A stretch of DNA of 64,000 nucleotides from Erinaceus europaeus (lineage: Eukaryota > Chordata > Mammalia > Eulipotyphla > Erinaceidae), in assembly GCF_950295315.1 (NCBI RefSeq), contig NC_080171.1:34572698-34636697 (forward strand), given 5' to 3'. Below are positions 1 to 12,084 of the stretch, piece by piece. A model generated the notes under the pieces. The model was not told the DNA's origin and made no database searches. It saw nothing but the letters and a program-made list of their open reading frames with translations. Numbering within the stretch: position 1 is the first letter of the stretch; each line of letters opens with the position of its first letter. A program made the position numbers and the translations under genes.

Positions 1-381
1 TCATCCATTGCATCTCTAAAACTGCTAAACCTTCTTCATGACTATTGCTTTAGAATTTTCATTACTAGAATCTCCTTGATTTCTCCTGATATTCTTTTTT
101 CTCATTATAAGCAGTCTCACCACTACAAGATAATCTTTCTAGAACATAAATTGAAGCACAGTGCAAACTCTTTATTAAGATTCTTCAGTGACTCATCAGA
201 CCATTTGGAAAAAGTCACACAAGCTCTTTGTTTTCTAGCTTCATGTTTTGTCTGCTCCATTTCTATATTCTTCATAATGAAAATGAGTGCCTTTCTGATC
301 ATACCTTCATACATTTTCTTCTTTAACTTTCTATTTCCTAGTCCAGTCCTTAAGCTGACACTGCATTTTTTCCTCAGATAG
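1..381. other. AT-rich DNA, no feature recognised
   Basis: No repeat, exon-like frame or RNA gene is recognised here. Overlapping open frames exist on both strands (76-381 plus, 123-395 minus), but their composition is that of random AT-rich DNA and they show no domain. Confidence 0.5.
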
Positions 382-897
382 ATTAGTAAAGTCATGGGTC
401 CCTTGGAATATACCTAAGATAGACTTCCTAGATTCTTCCAACATGAAGACCCCAAATCTCACCTGATATATTCTTTGCTTTAGATTCATGATTATTAAAC
501 AATTTGTTCTGTTTCATATCTTAATGCCTTTCAGCCATCAAGTTTTAGGTGCTACCATGACACCAACCTGACTTCCCTGGGCAGAAGATCTCATCAGTGT
601 GTCTTAGAACATCACCTTTCCAGACCTCTGCCTCACTAGGGAAAGATAGAAACAGGATGGAGGTATGGGTATATCTGTCAATGCCCATGTCCAGAGGAGA
701 AGCAATTACAGAGCCAGATCTCCCACCTTCTACACCCCATAAATATCTTTGGTTCATACTCCCAGGAGGATAAAAAAAAAATAGAGAACCTTCCAGTGGA
801 GGGGATGGGATACAGAACTTTGTTGGTGGGAATTGTACCACTCTCATCTCACAACCTTGTCAATCATTATTAAATCACTAATTCAAAAAATAAAAAA
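382..897 (+). mobile_element. L1 3' UTR-type fragment
   Basis: This copy matches the others in the window across the landmark phrases: a stretch beginning TTAGTAAAGTCATGGG (also at 31,010), then GAAGCAATTACAGAGCCAG, GGAGGGGATGGGATACAGA and GGTGGGAATTGT, ending in an AATAAA/A-rich tail near 890. Orientation follows from the terminal A-rich tail. It is a 5'-truncated LINE copy with no coding part. The L1 assignment rests on the 16.6-18.7 kb copy, where this type of tail follows L1 ORF2. Confidence 0.75.
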
Positions 898-2155
898 GGA
901 AAGAAATAGGACACTAGTCATAGTATGTACTCTTTCTGTGCCTTACTCTATTCCTATGCCTTATTCTGTTATGTTAGTTACCATACTGAGTTGGTATTAA
1001 GTCCTATACAGAGTAGAGATTTTCAGCCTTACATATATCTAACATTGTGCCTGGTGCATAATAGTACTTGATAAATCAGTGTCAAAAGCCTAGGGGAATG
1101 AATAAACCATTAGTACTTTGATTTCTAGCTTTATATTTCTAGTACTACCACTATTGAGACTTCTTCCAGGCCAGAGTGTGGTTATCAGAAAATATGTTTA
1201 GAGAAATAACAACATCAAGATGTTAAGAATATTTTTTAAAATAAAAATGGGGGGTTGGGGGGGAGAGAATAATAGTTTTGAATTTTGAGGATATAATACA
1301 CTATAGATTGCTAAAGACATCTCTTCATAGTTTCTTTGAGTGGGAATCATTGAATTGGTTTTATTTAGTGATATAACATTCTGCTTAACTTTAGGAAAGA
1401 ATCTGTACAAGTGATTTGTCTTTTTGGATACTTTCTACTTCTGCAAACTGGCAGGGACCTTTTCATATTCCATTACTGCCACTGATAGAGAAGAAGCTTT
1501 TTCTTGACATGGTGTAGGAATGTATGGTTCACATTTTTGGAAAAGCACAGAATATCTGAATAGTAGGATCAGTAGTATTAGATGTCTGATTCAGCATTGC
1601 CAACAAGAAACCTGACCCAAATTTTCTTTCCTAGCTAGGAGATTTATTTATTCCTTAAAACAAATGATTCTAGAATTCCTGGATTGCTTAGGTGTCAGTA
1701 TCTTGTAGGAAGCATTGTTCAATATAGAAATCACCACTAAAGAGATTTTGAAGTCATTTTGCTGTGATTTTTTTTTAAGCACATATTTTTAAATCTTCTC
1801 TAGAACCTTGTTAGGCAAAGAGTTAAGCTTCATAACTTTGTGCAATCATTTGGCATCTTAGGAAAAAAAATGATGTTTTTTTTCCCCTGTGTATCATTAC
1901 CCCATATGACTTCCAAAAGCTGACCTGCCTGTTTGACTTTTCAGGATGTGTTCTGTAAAAAATAGAAACCTAGCTTTGAATGGGAAATGCTGTGAGTTTT
2001 TAGCATTTTGGGAAATGCTATGAGGTTTTTGATTTTTTGATTCAAAAATCATTTCCTTAGAACTTGGGAAAGGGCTATACTGTCTCATCATAAACCCTTA
2101 CAATGGTGGACTGGATGTTCACTACATACTTTACTGTTGCTCAGCCTTCACTGTT
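898..2155. other. No recognised feature; short G-run
   Basis: Unique-looking AT-rich sequence. A G-run (about 1,248-1,266, interrupted by two T's) is the only low-complexity feature. No supported gene. Confidence 0.5.
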
Positions 2156-2165
2156 AGAAATTTCT

Positions 2166-2443
2166 AGGGAGTCAGGCAGTAGCGCAGTGGGTTAAGCACA
2201 GGTGGCGCAAAGCATAAGGACCTGCATAAGGATTCCAGTTCAAGCCCCTGGCTCCCCACCTGCCAGGGAGTCACTTCACAAGTGGTGAAGCAGGTCTGCA
2301 GGTGTCTTTCTCTCTCCCTCTCTGTCTTTCCCTCCTCTCTCCATTTCTCTCTGTCCTATCAAACAACGATGACATCAATAACAACAACAACAATAACTAT
2401 AACAATAAGACAACAAGGGCAACAAAAGGGAATAAAGAAAAAA
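2166..2443 (+). mobile_element. SINE-A (tRNA-derived, hedgehog type)
   Basis: It has a pol III box A (TAGCGCAGTGG), a box B (AGTTCAAGCCC, one change from the GGTTCRA consensus), the conserved GGTGAAGCAGGTCTGCAGG middle, a pyrimidine tract and a CAACAA/AATAAAG tail. A 10-bp target-site duplication AGAAATTTCT flanks it exactly at 2,156-2,165 and 2,444-2,453. The 93-residue open frame across the tail is an artefact of the repeat. Confidence 0.93.
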
Positions 2444-2456
2444 AGAAATTTCTCTT

Positions 2457-2715
2457 AGAGACAGGCTGGGAGTATGGATCAACCTGTCAATGCCCATGTT
2501 TAGTGGGGAAGCAATTACAGAAGCCAGACCTTCCACCTTCTGCACCCCATATTGACCCTGGGTCCATACTCCCAGAGGGATAAAGAATAGGAAAGCTATC
2601 AGGGGAGGGGATGGGATAGAGAGAGCTGGTGGTAGAAATTGTGTGGAGTTGTACCCCTTTTATCATGTGGTTTTTGTCAGTGTTTCCTTTTTATAAATAC
2701 AAATTAAAAAAAAAA
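2457..2715 (+). mobile_element. L1 3' UTR fragment with TSD
   Basis: A 5'-truncated copy starting AGAGACAGGCTGGGAGTATGG and ending in TTTTTATAAATACAAATTAAA plus an A tail. The 7-bp repeat TTCTCTT at 2,450-2,456 and 2,716-2,722 is a plausible target-site duplication. The SINE-A next to it later inserted within a few bases of this L1 5' junction. Confidence 0.82.
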
Positions 2716-2723
2716 TTCTCTTT

Positions 2724-2925
2724 TGGGATAGCTAGATAGTGGCACACTTGGTTGAGTTCACATGTTACAGAGTGTAAGGACCTGGGTTCAAGCCCCCAGT
2801 CCCCACCTGGGGAGAAACTTCATGAGCAGTGGAGCAGGACTGCAGGTGTCTCACTATTTCTATCTCGATCTTGTTCTTCCTTCTTTATGTCCTATCACAT
2901 AAAAAATTGTATGTAAGAAAGAAAG
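2724..2925 (+). mobile_element. SINE-B, diverged
   Basis: Head TAGTGGCACACTTGGTTGAG (box A region), box B GGTTCAAGCCCCC, the AGCAGTGGAGCAGGACTGCAGG middle and a pyrimidine tract leading to an ATAAAAAATT tail. It is diverged relative to the 35.1 kb copy, with no clean TSD seen. Confidence 0.85.
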
Positions 2926-3754
2926 TTATTTCTTGTAATAAGATGTCAGGGAGATCTAAATATTTCAGCCCACTTTTTGACTGCTTGTGGGGGTAAATCT
3001 AGGGTGAATGCACTGTGTCCTAAGGCATACTTCCCCCCAGATACTGGTTGCTTCTTTTTTTTTTTTCCGTATTTCCAATTACTATTAGCTTGAGAATAAC
3101 TACATATTTAATTAAATTGGTAGGTACATTAAAAAACAACTCATGGACTACATAAAAATCTTGCCCAAGTGAATAGCATAATTGAAATGATATATCTTTG
3201 TTAAATGGCAAAAGCATGTGTTTTCATTGGAAAGCTGCTATAGTTTTATTTTGGCATCTGGGAATCTAGTGGCTGATCTGAAAAATGCATTTACAGGGTT
3301 TCAAAGGAAAATGAATTAATGCTTGAAATGTGGAGGAAAATTTCTCAAACATGTTAGGAAAGAGGGACTAATAAAGCATCCCTTTTGTTAAAAAGAAAAG
3401 GGAATTGGGACACACAATAAACACAGTCAGGTCTATCATTGCATTTATGGTGTGAGCCTCAGCAAGCTTAAAGTGTGCTGTGATTAGGTGGGGGGATGCA
3501 CTGGGCACATCTGTACTCAGTGTAGCAAAGCAAACACGAAGAAATCTTGCAGGTCTATCCTTTCTGCTTCCAAATGGGACTGATGTTACAGATTGGGAAC
3601 TATTTAGAGATTTTTTTTTTCTCTCCATTCCACTGGTTGCCTTGCCTGTTAAAAGCTCCCTGCCAATCAGGACAGTTTATGCTTGGTTCTGGAAAAGTAA
3701 GAAAGAGATGCATATCAAATTTCAGGCTCAGGGAAAAAAAAAAAACAACCTAGT
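2926..3754. other. No recognised feature
   Basis: Unique-looking AT-rich sequence with short A and T runs. Overlapping frames on both strands near 3,480-3,758 show no recognisable domain. Confidence 0.45.
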
Positions 3755-4282
3755 ATAGCCACAGGCCCTTTGGAATATAACTAAAATATGCCTACTAGCT
3801 ATCTACAAAATGGAGCCCCCCCCAATCTTTATCTGCCCTATTCCAGCCTTTAGGTCCATGATTGGTCAAAAATTTGTTTGGCTTCCTATGTTAACTCTCT
3901 TTTCAACCACCAGGTTCCAGATGCTAGCATGATGCCGACCAGACTGCTCTGGACAGACAACCCCACCAATGTGTCCTAGAGCTCCGCTTCCCCAGAGCCC
4001 TTCCCCACTGTGGAAAGAGAGACAGGCTGGGAGTATGGATTGACCTGTCAAAGCCCATGTTCAGTGGGGAAGCAATTACAGAAGCCAGACCCTCAACCTT
4101 CTACATCTCAGAATGACCTTGGGTCCATACTCACAGAGGGTTAAAGAATAGGAAAGCTATCAGGGGAGGGGATCGGATATAGAGTTCTGGTGGTGGGAAA
4201 TGTGTGAAGTTGTACTCCTCTTATCCTATGGTTTAGTCAATGTTTCCTTTTTATAAATAAAATAACATTAAAAAAAGATGAA
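3755..4282 (+). mobile_element. L1 3' UTR fragment
   Basis: Matches the 18.3 kb L1 tail from TCCATGATTGGTCAAAAATT through CAGATGCTAGCATGATGCC and GGAAGCAATTACAGAAGCC to ATAAATAAAATAAC. More diverged than the 6.0, 18.3 and 48.9 kb copies, so probably an older insertion. Confidence 0.82.
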
Positions 4283-4349
4283 AAAAAAAGAAAGAGATTA
4301 AAAGTTTGCTTGGAAAAAGCTGATAATGTTCTGTACTAACCAGGACCAC

Positions 4350-5480
4350 TTCATTTATTTATTTATTAGTTTTATATTACAGAATTACATGTCAACAGGA
4401 GTTTGAATCCACACCATTCCTACCACCAAAGTTCTGAATCTTCACTCTCCCCACTGCAATCCACCACAGTTCATCTAAAGTTGTAGACGTGGGCCAACTA
4501 TCTTCTCTACAATTATCTGTCCACATTTACACATAGTTGCCCCTTCTTTTTCTGATTCAAGCCTCTCTTCCCTTCTAAGCCACTCAATATCGTAGCTACC
4601 TCCTTATATCCCTCTCCTTTTCATCCTCTTTTTCTAGGTGCTGATGGAGCTGGAGTGCAGAGTTCTATCTTCATCCTATCACTTCTTCTCCGCTGGGAGG
4701 TATGGATCAAGGTTGTTTATGGGGAGCAGGAGGTAGGAGTTCTGGCTTCTGTAACTGCTTCTCCACTGAACATAGGTGTTGACAGGTCAATCCATAGCCC
4801 CAGCTTGTTTCTACTTTCCCTAGTGGACCAGAGAGCTCTAGAGGTGCGAGGGTCCAAGACACATTGGTGAGGTCATCTGCCCAGAGAAGTCGGGTTGGAG
4901 TCATGGTAGCATCTGTAACTTGGTGTCTGGAAGGTGGCATTACTTAAGTTGAGACAAAATGGTTAATGAACAGGAACCAGAAAGTAGGATCAGAGCAGAT
5001 GAGATTAGATATTTTAGGGTAGAAGAAAGCTAGGAGAACCATTTTAGGTGTGCTCCTGGGGGCGTACAACTGTAGTAGTTTTGCTTGAGTTTGGTAGTTA
5101 GTGTCTAAGAGAATGGTGTCAGAGTAGAAAAAAGGGCTAGAAAGTTGGATTAGGGCAGAGAGTAGCTCCCATTCTTATAAAAAAAATTCTATGGTTAAAA
5201 TTAGCTATTTACATTCATCCACCTGCTCCAGGGCCCATATACAAATACATATTTATATTTAGCACCAGAGCCTGTGTAACCTCTAAGTCTCTATTGGTCT
5301 GAGCTTCTAGCTCATGGTCACATCTGAGGAACATTGCAGGCTGGCGCTATCCCTAACGTCACTGCTTTATGGTAGAACCAAGGTCCTTGGAGGTCCCACA
5401 AGATGCTGTTCCTTATGGAAGTGATCAGTGGTGGTGGAGAGAGGGACTCTTTAGAGGTCAAGGCACCAGGACCACTCATC
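4350..5480 (-). mobile_element. L1 3' UTR fragment, long variant
   Basis: The reverse complement carries the L1-tail landmarks (CCAATGTGTC..., GGAAGCAGTTACAGAAGCC) followed towards 5,480 by an upstream block shared with 7,770-8,600 and 62,305-62,960: AGAATGGTGTCAGAG, GGGCAGAGAGTAGCT, TAGCACCAGAGCCTGTGTAAC. The left end (4,350-4,650) is an extended 3' terminus not seen in the other copies. No coding part remains. Confidence 0.7.
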
Positions 5481-5988
5481 ATCACTCTTTTGTCGTGTGT
5501 GTGTATGTGTGACTGGGGAATGAGCCTGTAGTCTTATTCATGTACTATAGAGCTGATGAGCTTTCCAGGTCAATTTTTATTTATTCAAGAGAGGAAAAGG
5601 GAAAAGGGGAGAAGGGGAGAGTGGGGTGAGGTTAGAAAGGGGAAGAGAGAAAAAGACCAAGACTAAAGTAGCACCACTGCACCATGCACGAACTTCCTTT
5701 GCTTCTGTCCCTGGTGCTCTCTGATGAGAATAGGCATGGGCAGGGCCTGAGATATGGCAAACATGCACTCTATTGACCGAGTCACTTCCTGGATCCATTA
5801 ACATTAAGTAGGCAATATTGTTTTTCCTGACCTGAAAGACAAAAAAGAATAGAATTCAGAGTTTGTGGTTGAGTACTGGATGACAAAGGTCATGTTATTA
5901 AGGTTTATGTTCTCTGGGATGTTCCTTGTGTTTTCTCAAGGTAGGTGTGATACTCTGATAAAAGAGGACATCTTGAGTGATGTTGCAT
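5481..5988. other. Purine-rich tract and possible degenerate SINE
   Basis: 5,577-5,660 is GGGGAGAAGG-type purine-rich. It is followed by sequence vaguely like an inverted SINE head, but no box A/B pair could be matched. No gene is supported. Confidence 0.3.
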
Positions 5989-6004
5989 AGAATTGGTACA
6001 TTGG

Positions 6005-6360
6005 GTTCCAGATGCCACCAGGATGCTGGCTAGGCTTCCCTGGATTGAAGACCCCACCAATATGTCCTGGAGCTCAGCTTCCCCAGAGACACACCTTACT
6101 AGGGAAAGATAGAGGCAGACTGGGAGTATGGACTGACCAGTCAATGCCCATGTTCAGCGGGGAAGCAATTACAGAAGCCAGACCTTCTACCTTCTGCAAC
6201 CCTCAATGACCCTGGGTCCATGCTTCCAGAGGGCTAGAGAATAGGAAAGCTATCATGGGAGGGGGTGGGTTATGGAGATTGGGTGGTGGGAATTGTGTGG
6301 AGTTGTACCTCTCCTACCTTATGGTTTTGTTCGTTAATCCTTTCTTAAATAAAAAATAAA
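6005..6360 (+). mobile_element. Young 5'-truncated L1 3' UTR with 16-bp TSD
   Basis: Begins GTTCCAGATGCCACCAGGATG and ends CTTAAATAAAAAATAAA. The perfect 16-bp direct repeat AGAATTGGTACATTGG flanks it at 5,989-6,004 and 6,361-6,376. It is close in sequence to the 18.4 and 49.0 kb copies, which marks it as a member of the youngest L1 tail subtype in the window. Clean insertion with no deletion visible. Confidence 0.95.
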
Positions 6361-6494
6361 AGAATTGGTACATTGGATATTTTCTGTGAGTTAGTGATGC
6401 TGGAGAAAAAATGATAGAACAGTACTTGGGAATTCACGATTTATTTCCTCCTTCCTTTGTTCAGAATAAAAACTGAAAATGTCCAGAATTATTT

Positions 6495-6655
6495 TTAAAT
6501 ATTTTGTATCTTTCAGAGAGAAACAAAGGAAGATTGGAGCACCAGTCTACTCTGAATTATGGTGGTACTAGGGATTGAACCTGGACCTCTGAGGCCTCCT
6601 CCAACATGAAAGTCTTATGCACAAAGCACTATCTTATCTCCCTGACCTAATGTTC
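6495..6655 (-). mobile_element. SINE-C
   Basis: Minus-strand copy. The plus text shows GGGATTGAACCTGGACCTC (inverse of the GGTTCAATCCC B box), CATGAAAGTCTTATGCA and a head ending ATCTCCCTGACC. Confidence 0.78.
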
Positions 6656-7404
6656 AGAATTCTTAAACTTAGCTCCTAATATTACATTACTTTCTTTAAC
6701 AAGCTAGCCTTATACTGACCTACCTTTTAAAATGATAGAGGTGCACACTAGTTTATATAAAAATATGTTAAAATCAGTGTGGATAGCCTCTTGAATCCAC
6801 AAACATTTTGATTTTTCCATTTGTGTTTCCTTTATGAGGATATTGATGATAATAAGGAAAATACTTTATTGCATGATTCTTAGAGTGGTTTCAGTGATAT
6901 GTTGACTTTATCAGACTATCCCAACTTGGGGCACATATAATTAAACAAATATTCATTGCATGCTTATTATATCCCAACTAATAAGTGAGGCATTGAGTAC
7001 TATGCTAAAAGCTGAAAGAGTTGTATAAAAGAAGGGAAAGTTCAGAAATCATAATTTTCACTGAGAATAATGGTATGAATTAAAAAATATCATTATTGAG
7101 TCTGCAAAACAGCTTATTTGGATGATGTGCTATTTTTTGCCACGTGTTCCACCCAGTCTTGAAGCTCTGCTGATGTCAAAATAAATAAAATAAAAATGAA
7201 CATTATTGTGCTTGTGACAAGATAAAAATTTCAGATTCTTTTGGTATGGATATTCAATGATTTTATAAGATGTATGTTTATAACATTTAGTCTTGGCCTA
7301 AGGAAAGAATACTTTAACCAGTATCTAGTAAATTCTTCCTAGAGAATGAAAAATCAGACCATCCCTTTTTATATTTATTTATTTATTTATTTTATTAATG
7401 ATTT
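6656..7404. other. No recognised feature; TTTA microsatellite
   Basis: AT-rich unique-looking sequence ending in a (TTTA)n tract at about 7,370-7,395, probably grown from the poly(T) end of the adjacent minus-strand L1. Confidence 0.5.
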
Positions 7405-8760
7405 AATAATGATTGAGGAGATTGTAGGCTAAGAAGGGCACAACTCCACACAATTCCCACCATCAGAGTTCTGCATCCCATCTCCTCCATTGGAAGCTTC
7501 CCTATTTTCTATCCCTCTGGGAGTATGCACCAAAATTCCCTATGGGGTGCAGAAGGCAGAAGCCTGGCTTCTGAAATTGCTTCTCCACTGAACGTGGATG
7601 TTGGCATATTAATCCATACCCACAGCCTGTTTCCATCTCTCCCTGATGAGATAGGACTCTGAGGAGATGACGCTCTAAAATACATTGGTGAGGTCATCTG
7701 CCCAGGGAAGTCTGGTTGGTAGGTATCATGGTAGCACCTGTAAGTTGGTTGCTGGAAAGCAGCAAGATATAAAGCAGAACAAATTGTTTAATAATCAGGA
7801 GCCTAAAGGCAAGAATAGAGCAGATGGAACTGAAGGTTTTCATGTTGGAAGAAGCTTGGAAGTCTATTTTAGGCATGTTCCAAGGGGGCTATGCTTTTAC
7901 CAATTTATGCCTGAGCCTGATAGCTAACATGCAGATGGACTAAACATATTATCTGGGAAGATGGTGTCAGAGTTTAGAACAGAACCAGACAGCTGGGTCA
8001 GGGCAGAGAGTAGATCACAAACATGAAGAAACCATGTAAGTACTGTTAACTGCAAATCCCACTGATCTTCCCCAGGGCCTTATCTACCCTTATCTAGCAC
8101 AGGAGCCCATGTAACTTCTGCATCCCTGTCTGTCTAAGCTGGCATTCTATGGTCATAACTAGGAACATTCTAGGATGCATTCATTTCTATATTGATGCAC
8201 CCTTCGAAAAGTGGGGCAATTTTATACTGTTGTTCTATATTGAGGGCAAGGTCTTGTAGAGGCCCACAAGAGGGTTTATGATGTTCTTTCTGATGGAGAT
8301 GACCAGTGATAGTGGAGAGAGGGATCTGTTAGATGTCTACGCCTATCATATCTATGTGGGAATCCAAGGATTTCCTGACTAGGACCCCAGATGATGTGGT
8401 GACCTGGTAGTGATCAGAAGGGCTATCATTAAAGTGTGCTGGTCTCTTGCCCTTATCCAGTTTTTGCAGTCCTTACTTTTACTGTCAAGGTTAGACTTAG
8501 AGTGAATAAGGGAAGTGAAGTAGGAAGTAGGAGAGGAGGTTATTTAGGCCTAAGTAGAAACCATTTAATTAAGTACTTACAGTATCTTTTTTAGGTCTCT
8601 CGATTTGCTTTCTGCACTTATTAAGTCTAAGTCTATTCACTACAGACTATTAGTTTTTCTTGTTTTGGAGGCATTTAGGCCTAGTATTTATCATAGCTAG
8701 TGTGCTATTTCAATTTTATTTTAAACATCATTCTATAAGAGAATTTTTTTTAATGTTTAA
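7405..8760 (-). mobile_element. L1 3' UTR fragment, longest copy
   Basis: The minus-strand L1 tail runs from its A-rich 3' end near 7,405 through the usual tail landmarks into more than 900 bp of upstream 3' UTR. That block is shared with 4,350-5,480, 31,155-31,670 and 62,305-62,966 (for example GAGGGCAAGGTC, ATCTATGTGGGAATCC, AGGTCTCTC). Frames inside it are not coding. The 5' boundary near 8,700-8,760 is approximate. Confidence 0.75.
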
Positions 8761-9211
8761 TCATAGCATCTAGGGTACAGAAATATTTCTTTACTTCCAT
8801 ACCTAGTAGCTTCTCATTGTTGTTTGTTTGTTTTTGTTTTAAGTGGGTGGAACCTCTGCAGAGGGACCTTGTTTGATTCTTAGTAACTGATCTCACCTAA
8901 AGTTCTATTTCATATGAAAGAGGTTTTTATTTTGCCATCACTCAGGTGTGAATTAGTTGATTACTTAATCTTGTGTGAGTGGGATTTTCTTCCTTCCATC
9001 TGCTCTAAGCCCACCAAGGGCTGACATCAAGGAGTTACTAATCATTACTCATGATTACTAATCAGTACTCAGCACCTTTCACCTACCCTCAATGCCTGCC
9101 TGTGACATCTTCAGGAAATCTGTCAGGGGAGCTTGAGACATCTGGTGAGATGATATAATCCTGGTTATGTTGGAGGTAGGAAACCAATGTAATTGAGTAT
9201 ATATGCATGTG
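8761..9211. other. No recognised feature; GTTT run
   Basis: Short (GTTT)n at about 8,820-8,838. The rest is unassigned, with no gene. Confidence 0.45.
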
Positions 9212-9217
9212 TATGTG

Positions 9218-9917
9218 TGTTGGCGTTCATGCGGGGTGACACCGGCAGGAAGGCAATCGACCGGTTCTCTCTCACTTGCTCAAGGGATGAAACGAAGCAA
9301 AGACACCAGGGAGACTGAAGCATGCTCAGATCTTGTTTATTGGCAGGTGTACATGAGTTTAAATAGAAAAACAAACAAAGAACATATTTTAAACATGTCA
9401 GGAATTACAGGTTTCTTAAAGGTCAGCTTGCCCCTATGGTAGGGGGCTGGTATGACAGGAATTGATGAGATACAAGACAGTTATTTTCCATGATGCAAGC
9501 AACTTAATTATCTAAAGGTATTTGAGAGAAGCATAGGGGTTAAACCAGTAGGGTGAGACAGAGAGAAGATGGATATCAAAAGGCCATATAATTTGGAATT
9601 TCTCTTGTCTGGGGTCTGAGGTGTATGATGGAGTGTGTGATAAGGTGTGTTCTCCTCTGTGATCAGAAGGTGAGGTGAACTTTGAGTAAATGAATCTTAA
9701 GGTAGGCAGCCATGTGGCCTGCAGTTAATGGAGAGGAGTAATGAGGTTTCTGTGGGCTTGAGAGTCAAGAAGGAAAGAGCTAAGTCTGAGAGACGTGGTT
9801 TCTCCCCTTTGCTCACCTCGGTTGAGAGAGACTAACAAGAGGGTATCTTCTCAGACCTCCATCCAAAGATGGGGAGAGTTCTCCCTAAGCTTTATCAAGC
9901 TTACACATAGCCCCACA
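9218..9917 (-). mobile_element. Solo LTR of an endogenous retrovirus (700 bp)
   Basis: On the minus strand it begins TGTGGGGC and ends GCCAACA, the canonical TG...CA LTR ends. A 6-bp target-site duplication TATGTG lies immediately outside at 9,212-9,217 and 9,918-9,923. A poly(A) signal AATAAA (minus strand) lies at 9,336-9,341, about 120 bp before the LTR 3' end, as expected for the R/U5 boundary region. No gag, pol or env sequence adjoins it, so internal sequence was probably lost by LTR-LTR recombination. The 6-bp duplication fits the beta-like (ERVK/class II) group, but that class call is an inference. The target is a TATGTG-repeat stretch, so the duplication could in part reflect the local repeat. 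Confidence 0.87.
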
Positions 9918-9923
9918 TATGTG

Positions 9924-10225
9924 TATGTGTATGTGTATAAGGTCTGAATTAAGAACCTGGAATTGGTATGGTGAGCACTGGATACCTAAAATTTAAAACA
10001 TCTATTTTAAAAACTAGATATTTCCCATCAAAGATGTCTAAAAATTCCTGTAAATTTAATTCCCTAAAGAATATATTATTAATAATTTGGTATTTGACAT
10101 CTGTTATATACCTGAATACCCAAATATTAAAAGAAGGCAGTTCTCACCTTTTCAATAGAAGAGTAAAATGAAAAATTTTGGTCAAGTTGATAATGTAAGG
10201 GTATAGTATAGATAATTAATACAGA
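9924..10225. other. No recognised feature
   Basis: TATGTG repeats beside the LTR are followed by AT-rich unassigned sequence. Confidence 0.45.
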
Positions 10226-10475
10226 GGGAGCCAGCCAGTGTCACACCCTGTTACACTTACACATTACCAAGACCTATTAGAACCCCAACTCCCACCTGTA
10301 GGGGATCCGCTTCACCATTGGTGCAGCGGGTCTGCAGGTATCTATCTTTCTCTCCCTTCCTCAGTTTTTCTCTGTCCTATCAAATAAAAATTAGAAAGGA
10401 AAGAAAATGTTTGTTGGGAGCAGTGGATTTGTAGTGCTTGCACCGAGCACCAGTTATAACCCTGGCGGCAATTAA
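10226..10475 (+). mobile_element. SINE, diverged, with long 3' module
   Basis: Degenerate head, then GGTGCAGCGGGTCTGCAGG middle, pyrimidine tract, TCCTATCAAATAAA, and the extra 3' module GGAGCAGTGGATTTGTAGTG ... ATAACCCTGGCGGCAA, which is also seen in the 21.25, 24.35 and 36.4 kb copies. Confidence 0.8.
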
Positions 10476-11760
10476 AAGATAATCAATGCATAGATGGTGA
10501 TAATTAGCTTATCATTGTAAGACAAATAGTAATCTCATGCAAAATAACTTTAAGAAACATTGATTTTTTTTTAAAAGATACATAATTTATAGGATAGTTT
10601 AACTGGAAAGTTGCCTTAACTCAGTTTCTCCTATAACAAATTACTATATATGGGGTGGTTTAGATAATAAACATTACAGTTCTAGAGTTTAGGAAGTTCA
10701 CGGACAAGGAACTAGTCCATTTGATTCCCGATGAAGATATTCTTTCTGATTTGTTGATGGCTTTTACCTTGAAAATTCATAAATAAATAAAAGAGAGGAG
10801 TTGTGAAGGGATAGAAAAGAGGGGAAAGGAAGCCAGATCTCTTGTCTCTGTTCTTATAAAAACACTCACTCCATCACCATCTAAGTCCCAAAGACCTTGT
10901 TTCCAAATACTGTCACATTGGAAATTAGAGTTTCAACATACATTTTTCCAACTGCTTCTGAGATATAAGTAATGCATAACATTGTCTGAAATTTTACTTG
11001 CACATTGTATTACCCGACAAATACTACTTTAGTACTAGGGCCATCTCCATTTTGTAACATAATTGCCCTTATTTTAAGTGGAGTGAACCTTTATGACCTA
11101 CTCTTCTAGCAATTTAGCAACATTCAAGGATATGATAACAGCATTATTTGCTATACTCACCCCCAAATTTTCCATCTTTTAGCTAGAAGTTTGTATATTT
11201 TGATTAGATTTGATGTGTGTGTGTGTGTTTGCACAACTATGTTAACAAGTCTGAGTTAGCCTGTTGAATGAAGAATGCCACAAAACTTAGTTGCATCTTT
11301 GATTTAACTGACAGCCTGCCAATGACAAAACACATACACGATGTCAACTTCTGTCAGCTAACGACAAATATAATCCCAGTTGACACTACGTAGGACAGAG
11401 AGAAATTGTCCCATATAACATCATGTTGAATTGTTATCCTGTAGAATCTTGAGTAAATGAAATAGTTCTTATTTTAAGCTGCTAACATTTGTGGTTGTTA
11501 GCTATGCAGTACAAGCTAACAGTATTAACTTTAGACATTATTTCCCTGCTTTTTATTGCTGATAGAGATTTAGCCCTCTTTACTATCTCTCCTGCAACAG
11601 CCCCTCAAACTTCTCACTGAATTTATATTACAACTCTTGGTTAAATTGAATCCAACAATTATATTATTGTGATTTTGAAATATTAATTGCATTAGAAATA
11701 CTCTACCAGAGCAATACTTGCTTTTGACTGTTTCCTGGTGATTGCTATTATCTTGTTTTA
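10476..11760. other. No recognised feature
   Basis: About 1.3 kb of unique-looking AT-rich sequence with a short (TG)n at about 11,213-11,228. No supported exon. Confidence 0.5.
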
Positions 11761-11775
11761 AAAGAATACTAAACT

Positions 11776-12057
11776 GGGAGTCAGGCTGTAGCACAGCGGG
11801 TTAAGCGCAGGTGGTGCAAAGCACAAGGACCGGCATAAGGATCCCGGTTCGAACCCCGGCTCCCCACCTGCAGGGGAGTCGCTTCACAGGCGGTGAAGGA
11901 GGTCTGCAGGTGTCTATCTTTCTCTCCTCCTCTCTGTCTTCCCCTCCTCTCTCCATTTCTCTCTGTCCTATCCAACAATGACAACAACAATAATAACTAC
12001 AACAATAAAACAACAAGGGCAACAAAAGGGAATAAATAAATAAAATAAATTTTAAAA
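11776..12057 (+). mobile_element. SINE-A, well preserved, 15-bp TSD
   Basis: Intact pol III promoter: box A TAGCACAGCGG at 11,789-11,799 and box B GGTTCGAACCC at 11,846-11,856. Then comes the CGGTGAAGGAGGTCTGCAGG middle, pyrimidine tract and CAACAA/AATAAA tail. A perfect 15-bp duplication AAAGAATACTAAACT lies at 11,761-11,775 and 12,058-12,072. This copy is a good reference for the family in this window. Confidence 0.96.
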
Positions 12058-12084
12058 AAAGAATACTAAACTTTCTATGTTTCT

